From the NCBI GenBank assembly GCA_045124055.1, contig JBGVKZ010000051.1, positions 62,001 through 126,000 on the forward strand: DNA of 64,000 nt, written 5' to 3'. Every line of letters starts with the position of its first letter. Position 1 is the first letter of the stretch. The position numbers and the translations under genes are program-made. Source of the stretch: CALZKI01 sp045124055. Its GTDB lineage: Bacteria; Bacillota; Clostridia; Lachnospirales; Lachnospiraceae. The notes beneath the pieces were generated by a model, which was given only the letters and a program-made list of their open reading frames with translations, did not search any database and was not told the origin of the DNA. Shown one piece after another: positions 15,646 to 24,998 of the stretch.

Positions 15646-17331
15646 ATGCAGTTAACAGGTGCAGAAATTGTAATTGAATGTTTAAAAGAACAGGGCGTAG
15701 ATGTCGTTTTCGGTTATCCGGGAGGAACGATTTTAAATGTATATGATGCCCTTTATAAACATAGCGATGAAATTACACATATTTTAACATCGCATGAACA
15801 AGGTGCTTCTCACGCAGCAGACGGCTATGCAAGAGCAACCGGAAAAGTAGGTGTTTGTCTTGCAACCAGCGGCCCAGGAGCAACAAACTTAGTTACAGGA
15901 ATTGCAACCGCTTATATGGATTCCGTTCCATTAGTTGCAATTACAGCCAACGTAAATTTACCACTTCTTGGAAAAGATTCTTTCCAGGAAGTTGATATTG
16001 CAGGCGTGGTTATGCCAATTACAAAACATAGCTATATTGTAAAAGACGTAAACATTTTGGCAGACACCATTAGGAAAGCCTTCAAAATTGCAAGAGAAGG
16101 AAGACCTGGACCTGTCCTTGTAGATATTACAAAAGATGTTACCGCCAATGTGTGCGAATATGAAAGAAAAGAAGTAGAATATCCTGCAAAACCTGTAAAA
16201 TATACAGAAGCGGATATTGAAAATGCCATTTCATTAATTAAAGAAGCAAAAAAGCCATATATTTGTGTAGGTGGTGGTGTCATTGCTTCCGGAGCAACAG
16301 AAGAAGTAAAAGAACTTGCTGAAAAAATCAGTGCACCAGTTTGTGATACTTTAATGGGTAAAGGCGGATTTGATGGAAAACATCCACTTTACACTGGTAT
16401 GATTGGTATGCACGGAACAAAAACCTCCAACTTTGGTGTAAGTCAGTGTGATTTATTAATTGCACTTGGAGCAAGATTTTCAGACCGTGTTGTGGGAAAT
16501 GCTTCAAAATTTGCACAGAATGCAAAAGTATTACATATTGATATTGATGCAGCAGAAATCAATAAAAACATTAAAACCACAGCAAGTGTTGTGGGAGATT
16601 TAAAAGAAGTTCTTACCAAAATCAATGCAAAAGTGGAAAAGACAGAAAATCAAGAATGGGTGACTACCATCAAAGATTTAAAAGAGAAATACCCACTGAA
16701 ATATGATACTTCCCTTTTAACAGGACCATATGTAATTGAAGAAATTGACCGAATTACAGATGGGAAAGCCATTATTAGTACCGATGTAGGACAGCATCAG
16801 ATGTGGGCTGCTCAGTATTATAAATATACAGAGCCAAGAACCCTTTTATCTTCCGGTGGGCTTGGTACAATGGGCTATGGATTAGGAGCTTGTATTGGGG
16901 CAAAGGTTGGTAAGAGAGATAAAATTTGCATCAATATTGCAGGAGATGGCTGTTTTAGAATGAATATGAATGAACTTGCCACAGCAAGTAGATACAACAT
17001 TCCAATTATTCAGGTAGTTATTAACAACCACGTATTAGGTATGGTACGTCAGTGGCAGACTTTGTTCTATGATAAACGCTATTCCCAGACAGTTTTAAAC
17101 GATGGAGTAGATTTCTGCAAAGTGGCGGAAGGACTTGGTTGTGGTGCAATTAAAGTTACAACAAAAGAAGAATTTGCACCGGCACTTGAAAAGGCCATTG
17201 CAGAAAAGAGACCATATTTAATTGAAGTTGTGATTCAGGAAGATGATAAAGTATTTCCTATGGTTCCGGCAGGAGCACCAATTAGTGAAGCTTTTGATGA
17301 TGAGGACTTAAAGAAGAAGGAAAATGAATAA
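15646..17331 (+). CDS. ilvB: Acetolactate synthase, large subunit (copy 1)
   Basis: ATG 15646 follows GGGAGAGGGAG. The 561-residue protein has the ThDP enzyme layout: N-terminal domain with FGYPGGTILN and the catalytic Glu in HEQGASHAADGYAR (near 49), central FAD/Rossmann domain, and C-terminal ThDP site GDGCFRMNMNEL...NN (near 430). It makes acetolactate or acetohydroxybutyrate from pyruvate. No small subunit is adjacent; the two ilvN/ilvH-like genes stand beside the second large subunit at 43.5 kb. Its last codons overlap the next gene by eight bases. Confidence 0.95.
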   Translation: MQLTGAEIVIECLKEQGVDVVFGYPGGTILNVYDALYKHSDEITHILTSHEQGASHAADGYARATGKVGVCLATSGPGATNLVTGIATAYMDSVPLVAITANVNLPLLGKDSFQEVDIAGVVMPITKHSYIVKDVNILADTIRKAFKIAREGRPGPVLVDITKDVTANVCEYERKEVEYPAKPVKYTEADIENAISLIKEAKKPYICVGGGVIASGATEEVKELAEKISAPVCDTLMGKGGFDGKHPLYTGMIGMHGTKTSNFGVSQCDLLIALGARFSDRVVGNASKFAQNAKVLHIDIDAAEINKNIKTTASVVGDLKEVLTKINAKVEKTENQEWVTTIKDLKEKYPLKYDTSLLTGPYVIEEIDRITDGKAIISTDVGQHQMWAAQYYKYTEPRTLLSSGGLGTMGYGLGACIGAKVGKRDKICINIAGDGCFRMNMNELATASRYNIPIIQVVINNHVLGMVRQWQTLFYDKRYSQTVLNDGVDFCKVAEGLGCGAIKVTTKEEFAPALEKAIAEKRPYLIEVVIQEDDKVFPMVPAGAPISEAFDDEDLKKKENE

Positions 17332-18721
17332 AAAGACGAAAAGAGCCTTGATAGTATTGGTGGTTACCTTAATTATGGCGGCTGCTTTATACTTTTCGTT
17401 AGCCTTTTACTTTCAAGATGTATTTTTGTGTGGTACTTGGATAAATGATAAGTACTGCACCGGTTTATCCATAGAGGAAACGAATCAATTACTTAAGGCA
17501 GAATACACAAAAGATTATATAGAAATACAAGATAAAAGTAATATTCGATATCAAATTCCACTATCCGAACTTGACGGGGAAATAGATTTTTCAGAAGAAT
17601 TATCAACGCTTTATGAAAGCCAGAATGCTTTTTTGTGGATTGGCAATTTGTTTTCGCCCAAAAGATATACTTTAGAACCGGAGTTTACCTATGCGGAAGA
17701 AAAAGTATTGGTAGCAGTAACAAATTGTCAGGCTTTTTTTGAGCAAAATAAGAGCGAACAAGATGTAATTATACTGGAAACGCAAGAAGGATATACATTG
17801 AAGGATACTCGAAAAGATTACTTAAGTCCCCAAAAAGTCTGCACAGCCATAAAGACCTGTCTAGATGAAAAAGAAACAGTAGTAGATTTGGTGGCTATGC
17901 AATGTTACGAGGATTTACCTTATACCCAGGAAATGCAGGATACATTGGCTCTTTGGGAAAAGATAAATGCTTATCAAAACAGTTGTAAAGTGATTTATGA
18001 TATGGGAGATAAACAGATTCCGGTAGATGCCTCGGTGGTATGCCATTTTATTAAGTTAAATGAAGATAATAGTTTTATGCTAGATGAAGAAGGTAACCTG
18101 GTATTTGATAAAGATGGAGTGACTGAATTTATCAACGAACTTGCCTCGGAATATGACACTTATGGAACGGCACGCAAATTTACAACCACAAATGGTGAAG
18201 TAAAAGAGATTACTGGGGGAACCTATGGAAGTACATTGAATCAAAAAGCAGAAATAAAATATCTTACAGACGCTTTTTTGAATCAGACAGAAGAAGTTCA
18301 TGTCCCGGAATATACGCGTAGTAGCACTGTCAGAGGGAAGAATGATATAGGAGATACCTATATTGAAGTTGATATGACAGGGCAAGTAATGTATTATTAT
18401 GAAGATGGTGAACTAAAACTAGAAACCAGCGTAGTAACTGGTAACCTTTCTAGAAATCACGACACACCGGAAGGAATCAATTACGTGTATGCAAAACAGA
18501 AAAATCGTATACTGCGTGGACCAGGATACGCCTCGTTTGTAAATTACTGGATGCCTGTAAAGGGCGGAATTGGGATACACGATGCTACCTGGAGAGATGA
18601 ATTTGGTGGTGAAATTTATAAAACAGAGGGTTCTCATGGCTGTATTAACACGCCACTTGAAGAAATGGAGGAGTTATACGATATGGTAGAAGTGGGAACA
18701 CCGGTAGTTATGTATTATTAG
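17324..18721 (+). CDS. L,D-transpeptidase (YkuD domain) with peptidoglycan-binding region
   Basis: The 465-residue protein has one N-terminal membrane segment (about 8-29), a long extracellular middle part resembling the PG_binding_4 domain (about 60-320) and a C-terminal YkuD domain (about 340-465). The catalytic motif SHGCINTP with Cys440 and upstream His in GIHDATW is intact. It probably forms 3-3 cross-links or anchors proteins in the wall. The start overlaps the end of ilvB by eight bases, so it is translated in the amino-acid operon despite an unrelated function. Confidence 0.92.
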   Translation: MNKKTKRALIVLVVTLIMAAALYFSLAFYFQDVFLCGTWINDKYCTGLSIEETNQLLKAEYTKDYIEIQDKSNIRYQIPLSELDGEIDFSEELSTLYESQNAFLWIGNLFSPKRYTLEPEFTYAEEKVLVAVTNCQAFFEQNKSEQDVIILETQEGYTLKDTRKDYLSPQKVCTAIKTCLDEKETVVDLVAMQCYEDLPYTQEMQDTLALWEKINAYQNSCKVIYDMGDKQIPVDASVVCHFIKLNEDNSFMLDEEGNLVFDKDGVTEFINELASEYDTYGTARKFTTTNGEVKEITGGTYGSTLNQKAEIKYLTDAFLNQTEEVHVPEYTRSSTVRGKNDIGDTYIEVDMTGQVMYYYEDGELKLETSVVTGNLSRNHDTPEGINYVYAKQKNRILRGPGYASFVNYWMPVKGGIGIHDATWRDEFGGEIYKTEGSHGCINTPLEEMEELYDMVEVGTPVVMYY

Positions 18722-18750
18722 TTGTTAAATTTATTTAACAGTGCTATAAT
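18722..18750 (+). promoter_or_regulatory. Strong serC promoter containing a perfect palindrome
   Basis: TTGTTA (18722-18727), 17-base spacer, TATAAT (18745-18750) with an extended TGC just before it. An exact inverted repeat TGTTAAAT-TT-ATTTAACA (18723-18740) covers the -35 and most of the spacer, a classic repressor position. Confidence 0.75.
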
Positions 18751-18782
18751 TTATTTTTGAATGAAAACGTGGAGGAAGAAAA

Positions 18783-19865
18783 ATGTCAAGAATTTACAAT
18801 TTTTCAGCAGGTCCAGCAGTTTTACCTGAAGAAGTATTAAAAGAAGCTGCAGCAGAAATGTTAGATTACAATGGAACAGGTATGTCCGTTATGGAAATGA
18901 GCCATCGTTCCAAAGCATATGACACAATTATTAAAGAAGCAGAACAGGATTTAAGAGATTTATTAAATATCCCAGACAATTATAAGGTGTTATTTGTACA
19001 GGGTGGTGCAAGCCTTGTGTTTGCTTCTGTACCAATGAACCTCATGAAGAATAAAAAAGCTGGTTATATCATTACAGGTCAGTGGGCTAAGAAGGCATAT
19101 CAGGAAGCAAAAATCTATGGAGAAGCAGTAGAATTGGCATCTAGTGCAGATGAAACATTCTCTTATATTCCAGATTGTTCAAACCTTCCAATTACAGATG
19201 ATATGGACTATGTCTATATTTGTGAAAACAATACAATCTATGGAACAAAATTCCAGACTTTACCAGATACAAAAGGTAAACCACTTGTAGCAGATTTATC
19301 TTCTTGTTTCTTATCTGAGCCAGTAGACGTTACAAAATATGGTATGTTATATGCCGGCGTTCAGAAGAACGTTGGTCCTGCCGGTGTACAGATTATTATC
19401 ATTCGTGAAGATTTAATTACAGATGAATGTTTACCAGGAACACCTACTATGATGAAATATAAGATTCATGCAGACAATGAATCATTATATAATACACCAC
19501 CTACATATGGAATTTATATTTGCGGTAAAGTATTCAAATGGTTAAAGAAAATGGGTGGACTTCAGGCCATGAAGGAACTCAATGAAAAGAAAGCTAAAAT
19601 TCTTTATGATTTCTTAGACGAAAGCAAATTGTTTAAAGGAACTGTTCGCAAAGAAGACCGTTCACTTATGAACGTTCCATTTGTAACAGGTAATGATGAA
19701 CTTGATGCAAAATTCGTAAAAGAAGCAAAAGAAGCCGGACTTGAAAGCTTAAAAGGACATAGAAGTGTTGGTGGTATGAGAGCTTCTATTTACAATGCTA
19801 TGCCAATCGAAGGCGTTGAAAAATTAGTTGCATTTATGAAGAAGTTTGAAGAAGAAAACTTATAA
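18783..19865 (+). CDS. serC: Phosphoserine aminotransferase
   Basis: The 360-residue protein starts RIYNFSAGPAVLPEEVL, typical of SerC, and carries the PLP-lysine segment YAGVQKNVGPAGV (near 192-204) and GGMRASIYNAMP near the C-terminus. It transaminates 3-phosphohydroxypyruvate to phosphoserine. serA follows after 25 bases. The promoter immediately upstream has an operator-like palindrome, so the serCA pair is probably regulated as a unit. Confidence 0.97.
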   Translation: MSRIYNFSAGPAVLPEEVLKEAAAEMLDYNGTGMSVMEMSHRSKAYDTIIKEAEQDLRDLLNIPDNYKVLFVQGGASLVFASVPMNLMKNKKAGYIITGQWAKKAYQEAKIYGEAVELASSADETFSYIPDCSNLPITDDMDYVYICENNTIYGTKFQTLPDTKGKPLVADLSSCFLSEPVDVTKYGMLYAGVQKNVGPAGVQIIIIREDLITDECLPGTPTMMKYKIHADNESLYNTPPTYGIYICGKVFKWLKKMGGLQAMKELNEKKAKILYDFLDESKLFKGTVRKEDRSLMNVPFVTGNDELDAKFVKEAKEAGLESLKGHRSVGGMRASIYNAMPIEGVEKLVAFMKKFEEENL

Positions 19866-19890
19866 TTATAGAAAAAGAGGTAAGACGAAG

Positions 19891-21054
19891 ATGTTTAAGT
19901 ATTATTGCTTAAATCCAATTTCACAGGTTGGACTTGAAAAATTTACTGACAATTATGTAAAAACAGATGATGTAAACGAAGCAGAAGGTATCTTAGTAAG
20001 AAGTGCTGCTATGCACGATATGGAATTACCTGAAAACTTACTTGCAGTAGCAAGAGCTGGTGCAGGTGTTAACAATATTCCACTGGATAAATGTGCTGAA
20101 AAAGGTATCGTAGTATTCAATACACCAGGTGCTAATGCAAATGGTGTAAAAGAATTGGTTTTAGCTGGAATGCTTCTTGCATCCAGAGATGTAGTAGGCG
20201 GCATTAACTGGGTAGAATCAGCAAAAGCTGATGAAAACATTGCGAAAACAGCAGAGAAAGAAAAGAAACGTTTTGTTGGTACAGAAATCGAAGGCAAGAA
20301 ACTTGGTATTATCGGTTTAGGTGCTATTGGTGTTAAAGTAGCAAATGCAGCAGTTCATTTAGGAATGGAAGTATATGGATATGACCCATATTTATCCGTA
20401 GATGCTGCTTGGAATTTATCAAGAAGTGTAAATCACGTATTAAGTGTTGATGAAATATATGCAGAATGTGATTACATCACCATTCACGTACCACTTCTTG
20501 ACAGCACAAAAGGTATGATTAATAAAGATGCTATTGCAAAAATGAAAGATGGCGTTATTTTATTAAACTTTGCAAGAGATTTACTTGCAAATGAAGCTGA
20601 TATTTTGGAAAGCTTAGAAAGTGGTAAGGTCCGTAAATATGTTACTGACTTCCCAAATACTACAACAGCAGGACAGAAGGGTTGTATCGTAATTCCTCAC
20701 CTTGGTGCTTCCACAGAAGAATCAGAAGATAACTGTGCAAAAATGGCAGTAAAAGAAATGATGAATTACTTAGAAAATGGTAATATTAAAAACTCTGTAA
20801 ACTATCCAAACTGTGATATGGGCGTTTGTACAAAAGCGGGAAGAATTGCAATATTCCATAAAAACATTGCAAATATGCTTACACAGTTCACAGGTTGTTT
20901 CGGTGAATGCAATATCAACATTTCTGATATGACAAACAAATCACGTGGTGAAGTTGCGTATACAATGTTAGATGTTGAATCACCTGTTACAGATGAAATT
21001 GTGCAGAAATTAAGTGCAATCGAAGGCGTATTTAAAGTACGTGTTGTAAAATAA
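19891..21054 (+). CDS. serA: D-3-phosphoglycerate dehydrogenase
   Basis: ATG 19891 (AGAGG upstream) is preferred over a longer frame that runs back into serC. The 387-residue protein is a short-form PGDH: substrate domain, Rossmann NAD site GIIGLGAIGVKVANAAVHLGM split near residue 145-160, GASTEESEDNCA near 275, and a C-terminal ACT domain (about 315-387, with FHKNIANMLTQFTGCFGE). It oxidises 3-phosphoglycerate at the head of serine synthesis; the ACT domain suggests serine feedback. A terminator follows. Confidence 0.96.
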   Translation: MFKYYCLNPISQVGLEKFTDNYVKTDDVNEAEGILVRSAAMHDMELPENLLAVARAGAGVNNIPLDKCAEKGIVVFNTPGANANGVKELVLAGMLLASRDVVGGINWVESAKADENIAKTAEKEKKRFVGTEIEGKKLGIIGLGAIGVKVANAAVHLGMEVYGYDPYLSVDAAWNLSRSVNHVLSVDEIYAECDYITIHVPLLDSTKGMINKDAIAKMKDGVILLNFARDLLANEADILESLESGKVRKYVTDFPNTTTAGQKGCIVIPHLGASTEESEDNCAKMAVKEMMNYLENGNIKNSVNYPNCDMGVCTKAGRIAIFHKNIANMLTQFTGCFGECNINISDMTNKSRGEVAYTMLDVESPVTDEIVQKLSAIEGVFKVRVVK

Positions 21055-21063
21055 TATAAGTAT

Positions 21064-21100
21064 AAAGGTCACGAGATGTTCTCGTGACCTTTACTATTTT
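21064..21100. terminator. Terminator after serA
   Basis: AAAGGTCACGAGA and TCTCGTGACCTTT form a perfect stem around a three-base loop, followed by ACTATTTTT. The convergent small gene ends 7 bases later. Confidence 0.85.
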
Positions 21101-21106
21101 TATCCA

Positions 21107-21376
21107 TTAAAACTGAATTTTATTATTATTATCAAACATTTCCATAGAACTTTGTAAATCCTGTTCCCTTTTTACAGCCATTTCACTAGCTAAATCCATA
21201 TATTTTATAAACATATCCTCTAAAGAAATGCCCTGCTCATCAGCAATGGAGCACAAAATTGGTTTCAATTTTTCTAATTGAACAGAAATCTGTGTTTTTT
21301 GTGGGTCGATATCCGGCATAACTTCATTGGCATAATCATTAATTCTTTGTAAGATTTTTTTGTCTTCTTGTGTCAT
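21107..21376 (-). CDS. Small conserved-looking cytoplasmic protein, unknown function
   Basis: I do not recognise this 89-residue protein. It is acidic, predicted mainly helical, with no signal peptide or membrane segment, and has an internal stretch resembling a short dimerising helix (VQLEKLKPILCSIADEQG). The AGGAAGG SD and its own intergenic spaces on both sides support that it is a real gene. It sits alone on the minus strand between serA and a DUF1015 gene. Confidence 0.65.
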   Translation of the reverse strand: MTQEDKKILQRINDYANEVMPDIDPQKTQISVQLEKLKPILCSIADEQGISLEDMFIKYMDLASEMAVKREQDLQSSMEMFDNNNKIQF

Positions 21377-21426
21377 AATTAAACCTTCCTTTAATATCTT
21401 TTCGGATATATTTTATCACGTCACTC

Positions 21427-21455
21427 TTGTACTGCCTAGAGCTTTTTGATAAAAT
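21427..21455 (+). promoter_or_regulatory. Predicted promoter of the DUF1015-glgB-mscS group
   Basis: TTGTAC (21427-21432), 17-base spacer and TAAAAT (21450-21455), 36 bases before the DUF1015 ATG. Confidence 0.5.
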
Positions 21456-21491
21456 ATTTATAAAGAATTTTACAGCAGAGAGGAAAAGAAT

Positions 21492-22733
21492 ATGGCAACA
21501 ATTAAGCCTTTTAGTGCAATCAGACCCGCCGTGGGTATGGAAGAAAAAATCGCGGCACTTCCTTATGACGTATATAATCGTCAGGAAGCAAAGGAAGTAG
21601 TTTTAAAAAATCCAAAATCCTTTTTGGCAATCGATAGAGCAGAGACAAGTTTTTCAGATGACGTAGATACCTATGCACCTTGTGTATATGAAAAAGCGTC
21701 AGAAATGTTGTGGACTGCCATTGAAAAAGGCGACTACATCACGGATACTAAGCCGTGTTTTTATTTGTATCAGCAGACAATGAATGGAAGAATTCAGACA
21801 GGAATTGTAGGTTGTGCAAGTGTAGATGACTACCAGAACAACATTATTAAAAAACATGAAAATACAAGAGAAGATAAAGAGCTTGACCGTATTCGCCATG
21901 TGGATACCTGTAATGCACAGACAGGCCCGATTTTCCTTGCATATAGAAGAAATGAAAAACTGACAGAAATTATCAAACAATGGCAGGAAAAAACACCTGT
22001 ATACGATTTCGTCTCAGAGGATGGAATCGGACACAAAGTATGGGTTATTGATGACACAGTAGTGGTAGATGAAATTCAGGCAATTTTTAAAGATATCCAG
22101 AATATTTATATTGCGGATGGACACCATAGATGTGCATCTGCTGTAAAAGTATCCTTAAAGAGACGAGAAGAAAAGAAAAACTACACAGGCAACGAAGAAT
22201 TTAATTATTTCTTATCCGTACTTTTCCCAGGAGATGAATTATTTATTCTGGATTACAACAGAGTTTTAAAGACTTTAAACGGTATGGAGAAAGACGATGT
22301 TGTAAAAAAAGTGGGCGAAATCTTTGAGTGCTTGGAAATAAGCGATGAAGCAATTAAACCGAGAAAAAAAGGTCAAGTTTCTATGTATGTAGATGGAAAA
22401 TGGTATTTATACCGTATTCCAGAAGCTTTACTGAGAAATGACCCGGTAAAAGACTTAGATGTGTCCATGCTGCAGGATTATGTATTAAATCCATTGTTTG
22501 ACATCAAAGACCCAAAAACAGATAAAAATATTGATTTTGTTGGTGGAATCAGAGGTTTAAAGGAATTGGAAAGACGTGTGTCTGTAGATTGTTATGTTGC
22601 ATTTGCAATGTATCCAACATCTATTAACGAGTTATTCAGTGTTTCAGATGCAGGACTTTTAATGCCACCAAAATCTACGTGGTTTGAGCCAAAATTAAGA
22701 AGTGGCTTATTTATACATAGCATCAAAGAATAA
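21492..22733 (+). CDS. DUF1015 family protein
   Basis: The 413-residue protein starts ATIKPFSAIRPAVG and contains the DUF1015 core motif IADGHHRCASA (near 205-215), which resembles a phosphate- or metal-binding loop. The family's function is not established. DUF1015 genes are often found beside serA/serC in Clostridia, and the same holds here with only a small minus-strand gene between them, which suggests a link to serine or phosphoserine metabolism. It is followed after 39 bases by glgB. Confidence 0.88.
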   Translation: MATIKPFSAIRPAVGMEEKIAALPYDVYNRQEAKEVVLKNPKSFLAIDRAETSFSDDVDTYAPCVYEKASEMLWTAIEKGDYITDTKPCFYLYQQTMNGRIQTGIVGCASVDDYQNNIIKKHENTREDKELDRIRHVDTCNAQTGPIFLAYRRNEKLTEIIKQWQEKTPVYDFVSEDGIGHKVWVIDDTVVVDEIQAIFKDIQNIYIADGHHRCASAVKVSLKRREEKKNYTGNEEFNYFLSVLFPGDELFILDYNRVLKTLNGMEKDDVVKKVGEIFECLEISDEAIKPRKKGQVSMYVDGKWYLYRIPEALLRNDPVKDLDVSMLQDYVLNPLFDIKDPKTDKNIDFVGGIRGLKELERRVSVDCYVAFAMYPTSINELFSVSDAGLLMPPKSTWFEPKLRSGLFIHSIKE

Positions 22734-22772
22734 AGTGCTAAAAAAAGAATAATATGATAGAAGGAGATAGGT

Positions 22773-24977
22773 ATGGAAGACAAATTATATAAGTTAATGG
22801 ATTGGGCAAAGGTAGATTCGATTATTTATTCAGAAAGCGATAGACCAGGGGATATTTTAGGAGCAAAAGCCTCTGGAAAAAACAGTACTTTGGTTCAGGC
22901 ATTTTTACCAGATGCAAAAGAAGTAATGATTAAAATGCCAAAGGGAAAGCTTATGTATCAGATGGAAATGGCGGCAAAAGAGGGTTACTTTGCAGCACTT
23001 GTACCAGATGAAATAGTAGGTGAAAAATATTCTTATATTGCGAAATATGACAGAGAACATATAGTAGAATACAAGGAATGCTATGGATATCAGCCAATTA
23101 TTAAAGAAGAAGATATTCGCAAATTTGAAGCCGGACTTCATTATGAAGTATATAAGATGCTGGGAGCACACGTGATGAATGTAGAAGGTGTAGATGGCGT
23201 ACATTTTGCCGTATGGGCACCGAATGCGAAAAGAGTCAGTGTAGTTGGTGATTTTAATAATTGGGACGGACGTATTCACCAGATGAATCGAATTTACAAT
23301 TCTGGAGTTTTTGAATTGTTTATTCCTGATGCCAAAGAAGGCGATAACTACAAATTTGAGGTGAAAACAAGAGAAGGTTATCTTCTTCTAAAGGCAGACC
23401 CATATGCTTATTCTATGCAGCTTAGACCGGATACAGCCTCAGTGGTCTGTAATATTGATGGCTTTTTATGGGAAGATGAAAAATGGATTCAGAATAGAAA
23501 AAATGTGCAATCTCAGTCTGCACCTATCAGTGTATATGAATTGCATTTAGGAAGTTTTATAAAAAATGCAGAGGGTGGTTTTGCTAATTACAAAGAAATT
23601 ACACCAAAACTCATTGAACACGTGAAAAAAGGTGGTTATACTCACGTAGAGCTTCTTCCAGTTATGGAACACCCATTAGATGAATCTTGGGGATATCAGG
23701 TAATTGGTACCTATGCACCGACCAAAAGATTTGGTAGTCCAAAAGACTTTATGTATATGGTAAATGAACTTCATAAAGAGAGAATTTCCGTTATTTTAGA
23801 CTGGGTTCCTGCACATTTTCCAAAAGACAGTTATGGACTTTCTAATTTTGATGGAACTTGTTTATATGAACACCCAGATGCAAGAAGGGGCGTTCACCCA
23901 GACTGGGGTACTTTGATTTTTGATTATGGTAGAAATGAAGTAAAGAACTATTTAATTGCCAATGCATTATATTGGGTAGAACAATTTCACGCAGATGGCA
24001 TTCGTATGGACGCAGTGGCATCTATGTTGTATCTGGATTATGGTAGAAAAGATGGAAACTGGGAGCCAAACATTTATGGCGGCAGAGAAAACTTGGAAGC
24101 TGTGGAGTTTATAAAACACGTAAATTCTATTATGCATATCCGTAACGAAGGCGTTATTATGGTAGCAGAAGAGTCTACTGCATGGCCAAAAGTAACTGGT
24201 GACTTAAATGATGATGGATTAGGATTTGATTTTAAGTGGAATATGGGTTGGATGAATGACTTTTTAGGCTATATCAAAGAAGATCCATATTTTAGACAGT
24301 ATCACCACAATGAATTGACGTTCAGTATGATTTATGCTTATACAGAAAAATTTATGCTCGTATTCTCACACGACGAGGTGGTTCATGGAAAAGGTAGTAT
24401 GTTAGGAAAAATGCCAGGCAGCTATGACGATAAGTTTAACAATTTAAAGGCTTCCTATGCATATATGATGACTCACCCAGGTAAGAAATTGCTCTTTATG
24501 GGTCAGGATATTGGTGAATTTGACGAATGGAGTGAAAAACGAAGCGTTCAGTGGGATTTATTGAACTTTGAAAAACATCAGGGCGTCTTTAGAATGATGG
24601 CAAGATTGAATGAAATTTACAAAACTTATCCAGCTATGCACAAATTAGATGGAAGTTGGCAAGGTTTTGAATGGATTAACTGTATGTATGCCAGTGCAAG
24701 TATGCTTTCTTTCTTAAAGAAAACAGAAAAGGAAGAAGATACCTTACTTGTAGTCATTAACTTTGCAAATGCGGCTCAAGACTTTAAAGTAGGTGTACCA
24801 TTTGAAGGCAGCTTTACCGAAATCTTTAATACAGATGATGTAGAGTATCATGGAAAAGGCGAAATAAATGGTGACGTAAAAGTGTCTGCAAAAGATGAAT
24901 CTGATGGTAGAGATTATTCGATTTGGGTTCATATGGCACCACTTAGTGCAGCTATTTTTGAATACAAACCAATGTAA
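22773..24977 (+). CDS. glgB: 1,4-alpha-glucan branching enzyme
   Basis: The 734-residue protein has the full GlgB layout: an N-terminal carbohydrate-binding-like region (1-110), a CBM48 domain (about 125-225, HFAVWAPNAKRVSVVGDFNNWDG), the GH13 barrel (about 250-610) and a C-terminal beta domain. The GH13 catalytic segments are visible: DGIRMDAVASML (nucleophile Asp), MVAEESTAWP (acid/base Glu) and FSHDEVVHGK (third Asp). It makes alpha-1,6 branches in glycogen. Other glycogen genes are not in the window. Confidence 0.96.
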   Translation: MEDKLYKLMDWAKVDSIIYSESDRPGDILGAKASGKNSTLVQAFLPDAKEVMIKMPKGKLMYQMEMAAKEGYFAALVPDEIVGEKYSYIAKYDREHIVEYKECYGYQPIIKEEDIRKFEAGLHYEVYKMLGAHVMNVEGVDGVHFAVWAPNAKRVSVVGDFNNWDGRIHQMNRIYNSGVFELFIPDAKEGDNYKFEVKTREGYLLLKADPYAYSMQLRPDTASVVCNIDGFLWEDEKWIQNRKNVQSQSAPISVYELHLGSFIKNAEGGFANYKEITPKLIEHVKKGGYTHVELLPVMEHPLDESWGYQVIGTYAPTKRFGSPKDFMYMVNELHKERISVILDWVPAHFPKDSYGLSNFDGTCLYEHPDARRGVHPDWGTLIFDYGRNEVKNYLIANALYWVEQFHADGIRMDAVASMLYLDYGRKDGNWEPNIYGGRENLEAVEFIKHVNSIMHIRNEGVIMVAEESTAWPKVTGDLNDDGLGFDFKWNMGWMNDFLGYIKEDPYFRQYHHNELTFSMIYAYTEKFMLVFSHDEVVHGKGSMLGKMPGSYDDKFNNLKASYAYMMTHPGKKLLFMGQDIGEFDEWSEKRSVQWDLLNFEKHQGVFRMMARLNEIYKTYPAMHKLDGSWQGFEWINCMYASASMLSFLKKTEKEEDTLLVVINFANAAQDFKVGVPFEGSFTEIFNTDDVEYHGKGEINGDVKVSAKDESDGRDYSIWVHMAPLSAAIFEYKPM

Positions 24978-24998
24978 TTTAAGAAAGTGAGAAATAAA

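Noticed and set aside
18722..18741. Rex-binding site in the serC promoter
   Set aside because: The arms fit but the gap is six bases instead of four, so it is listed only as a palindrome.
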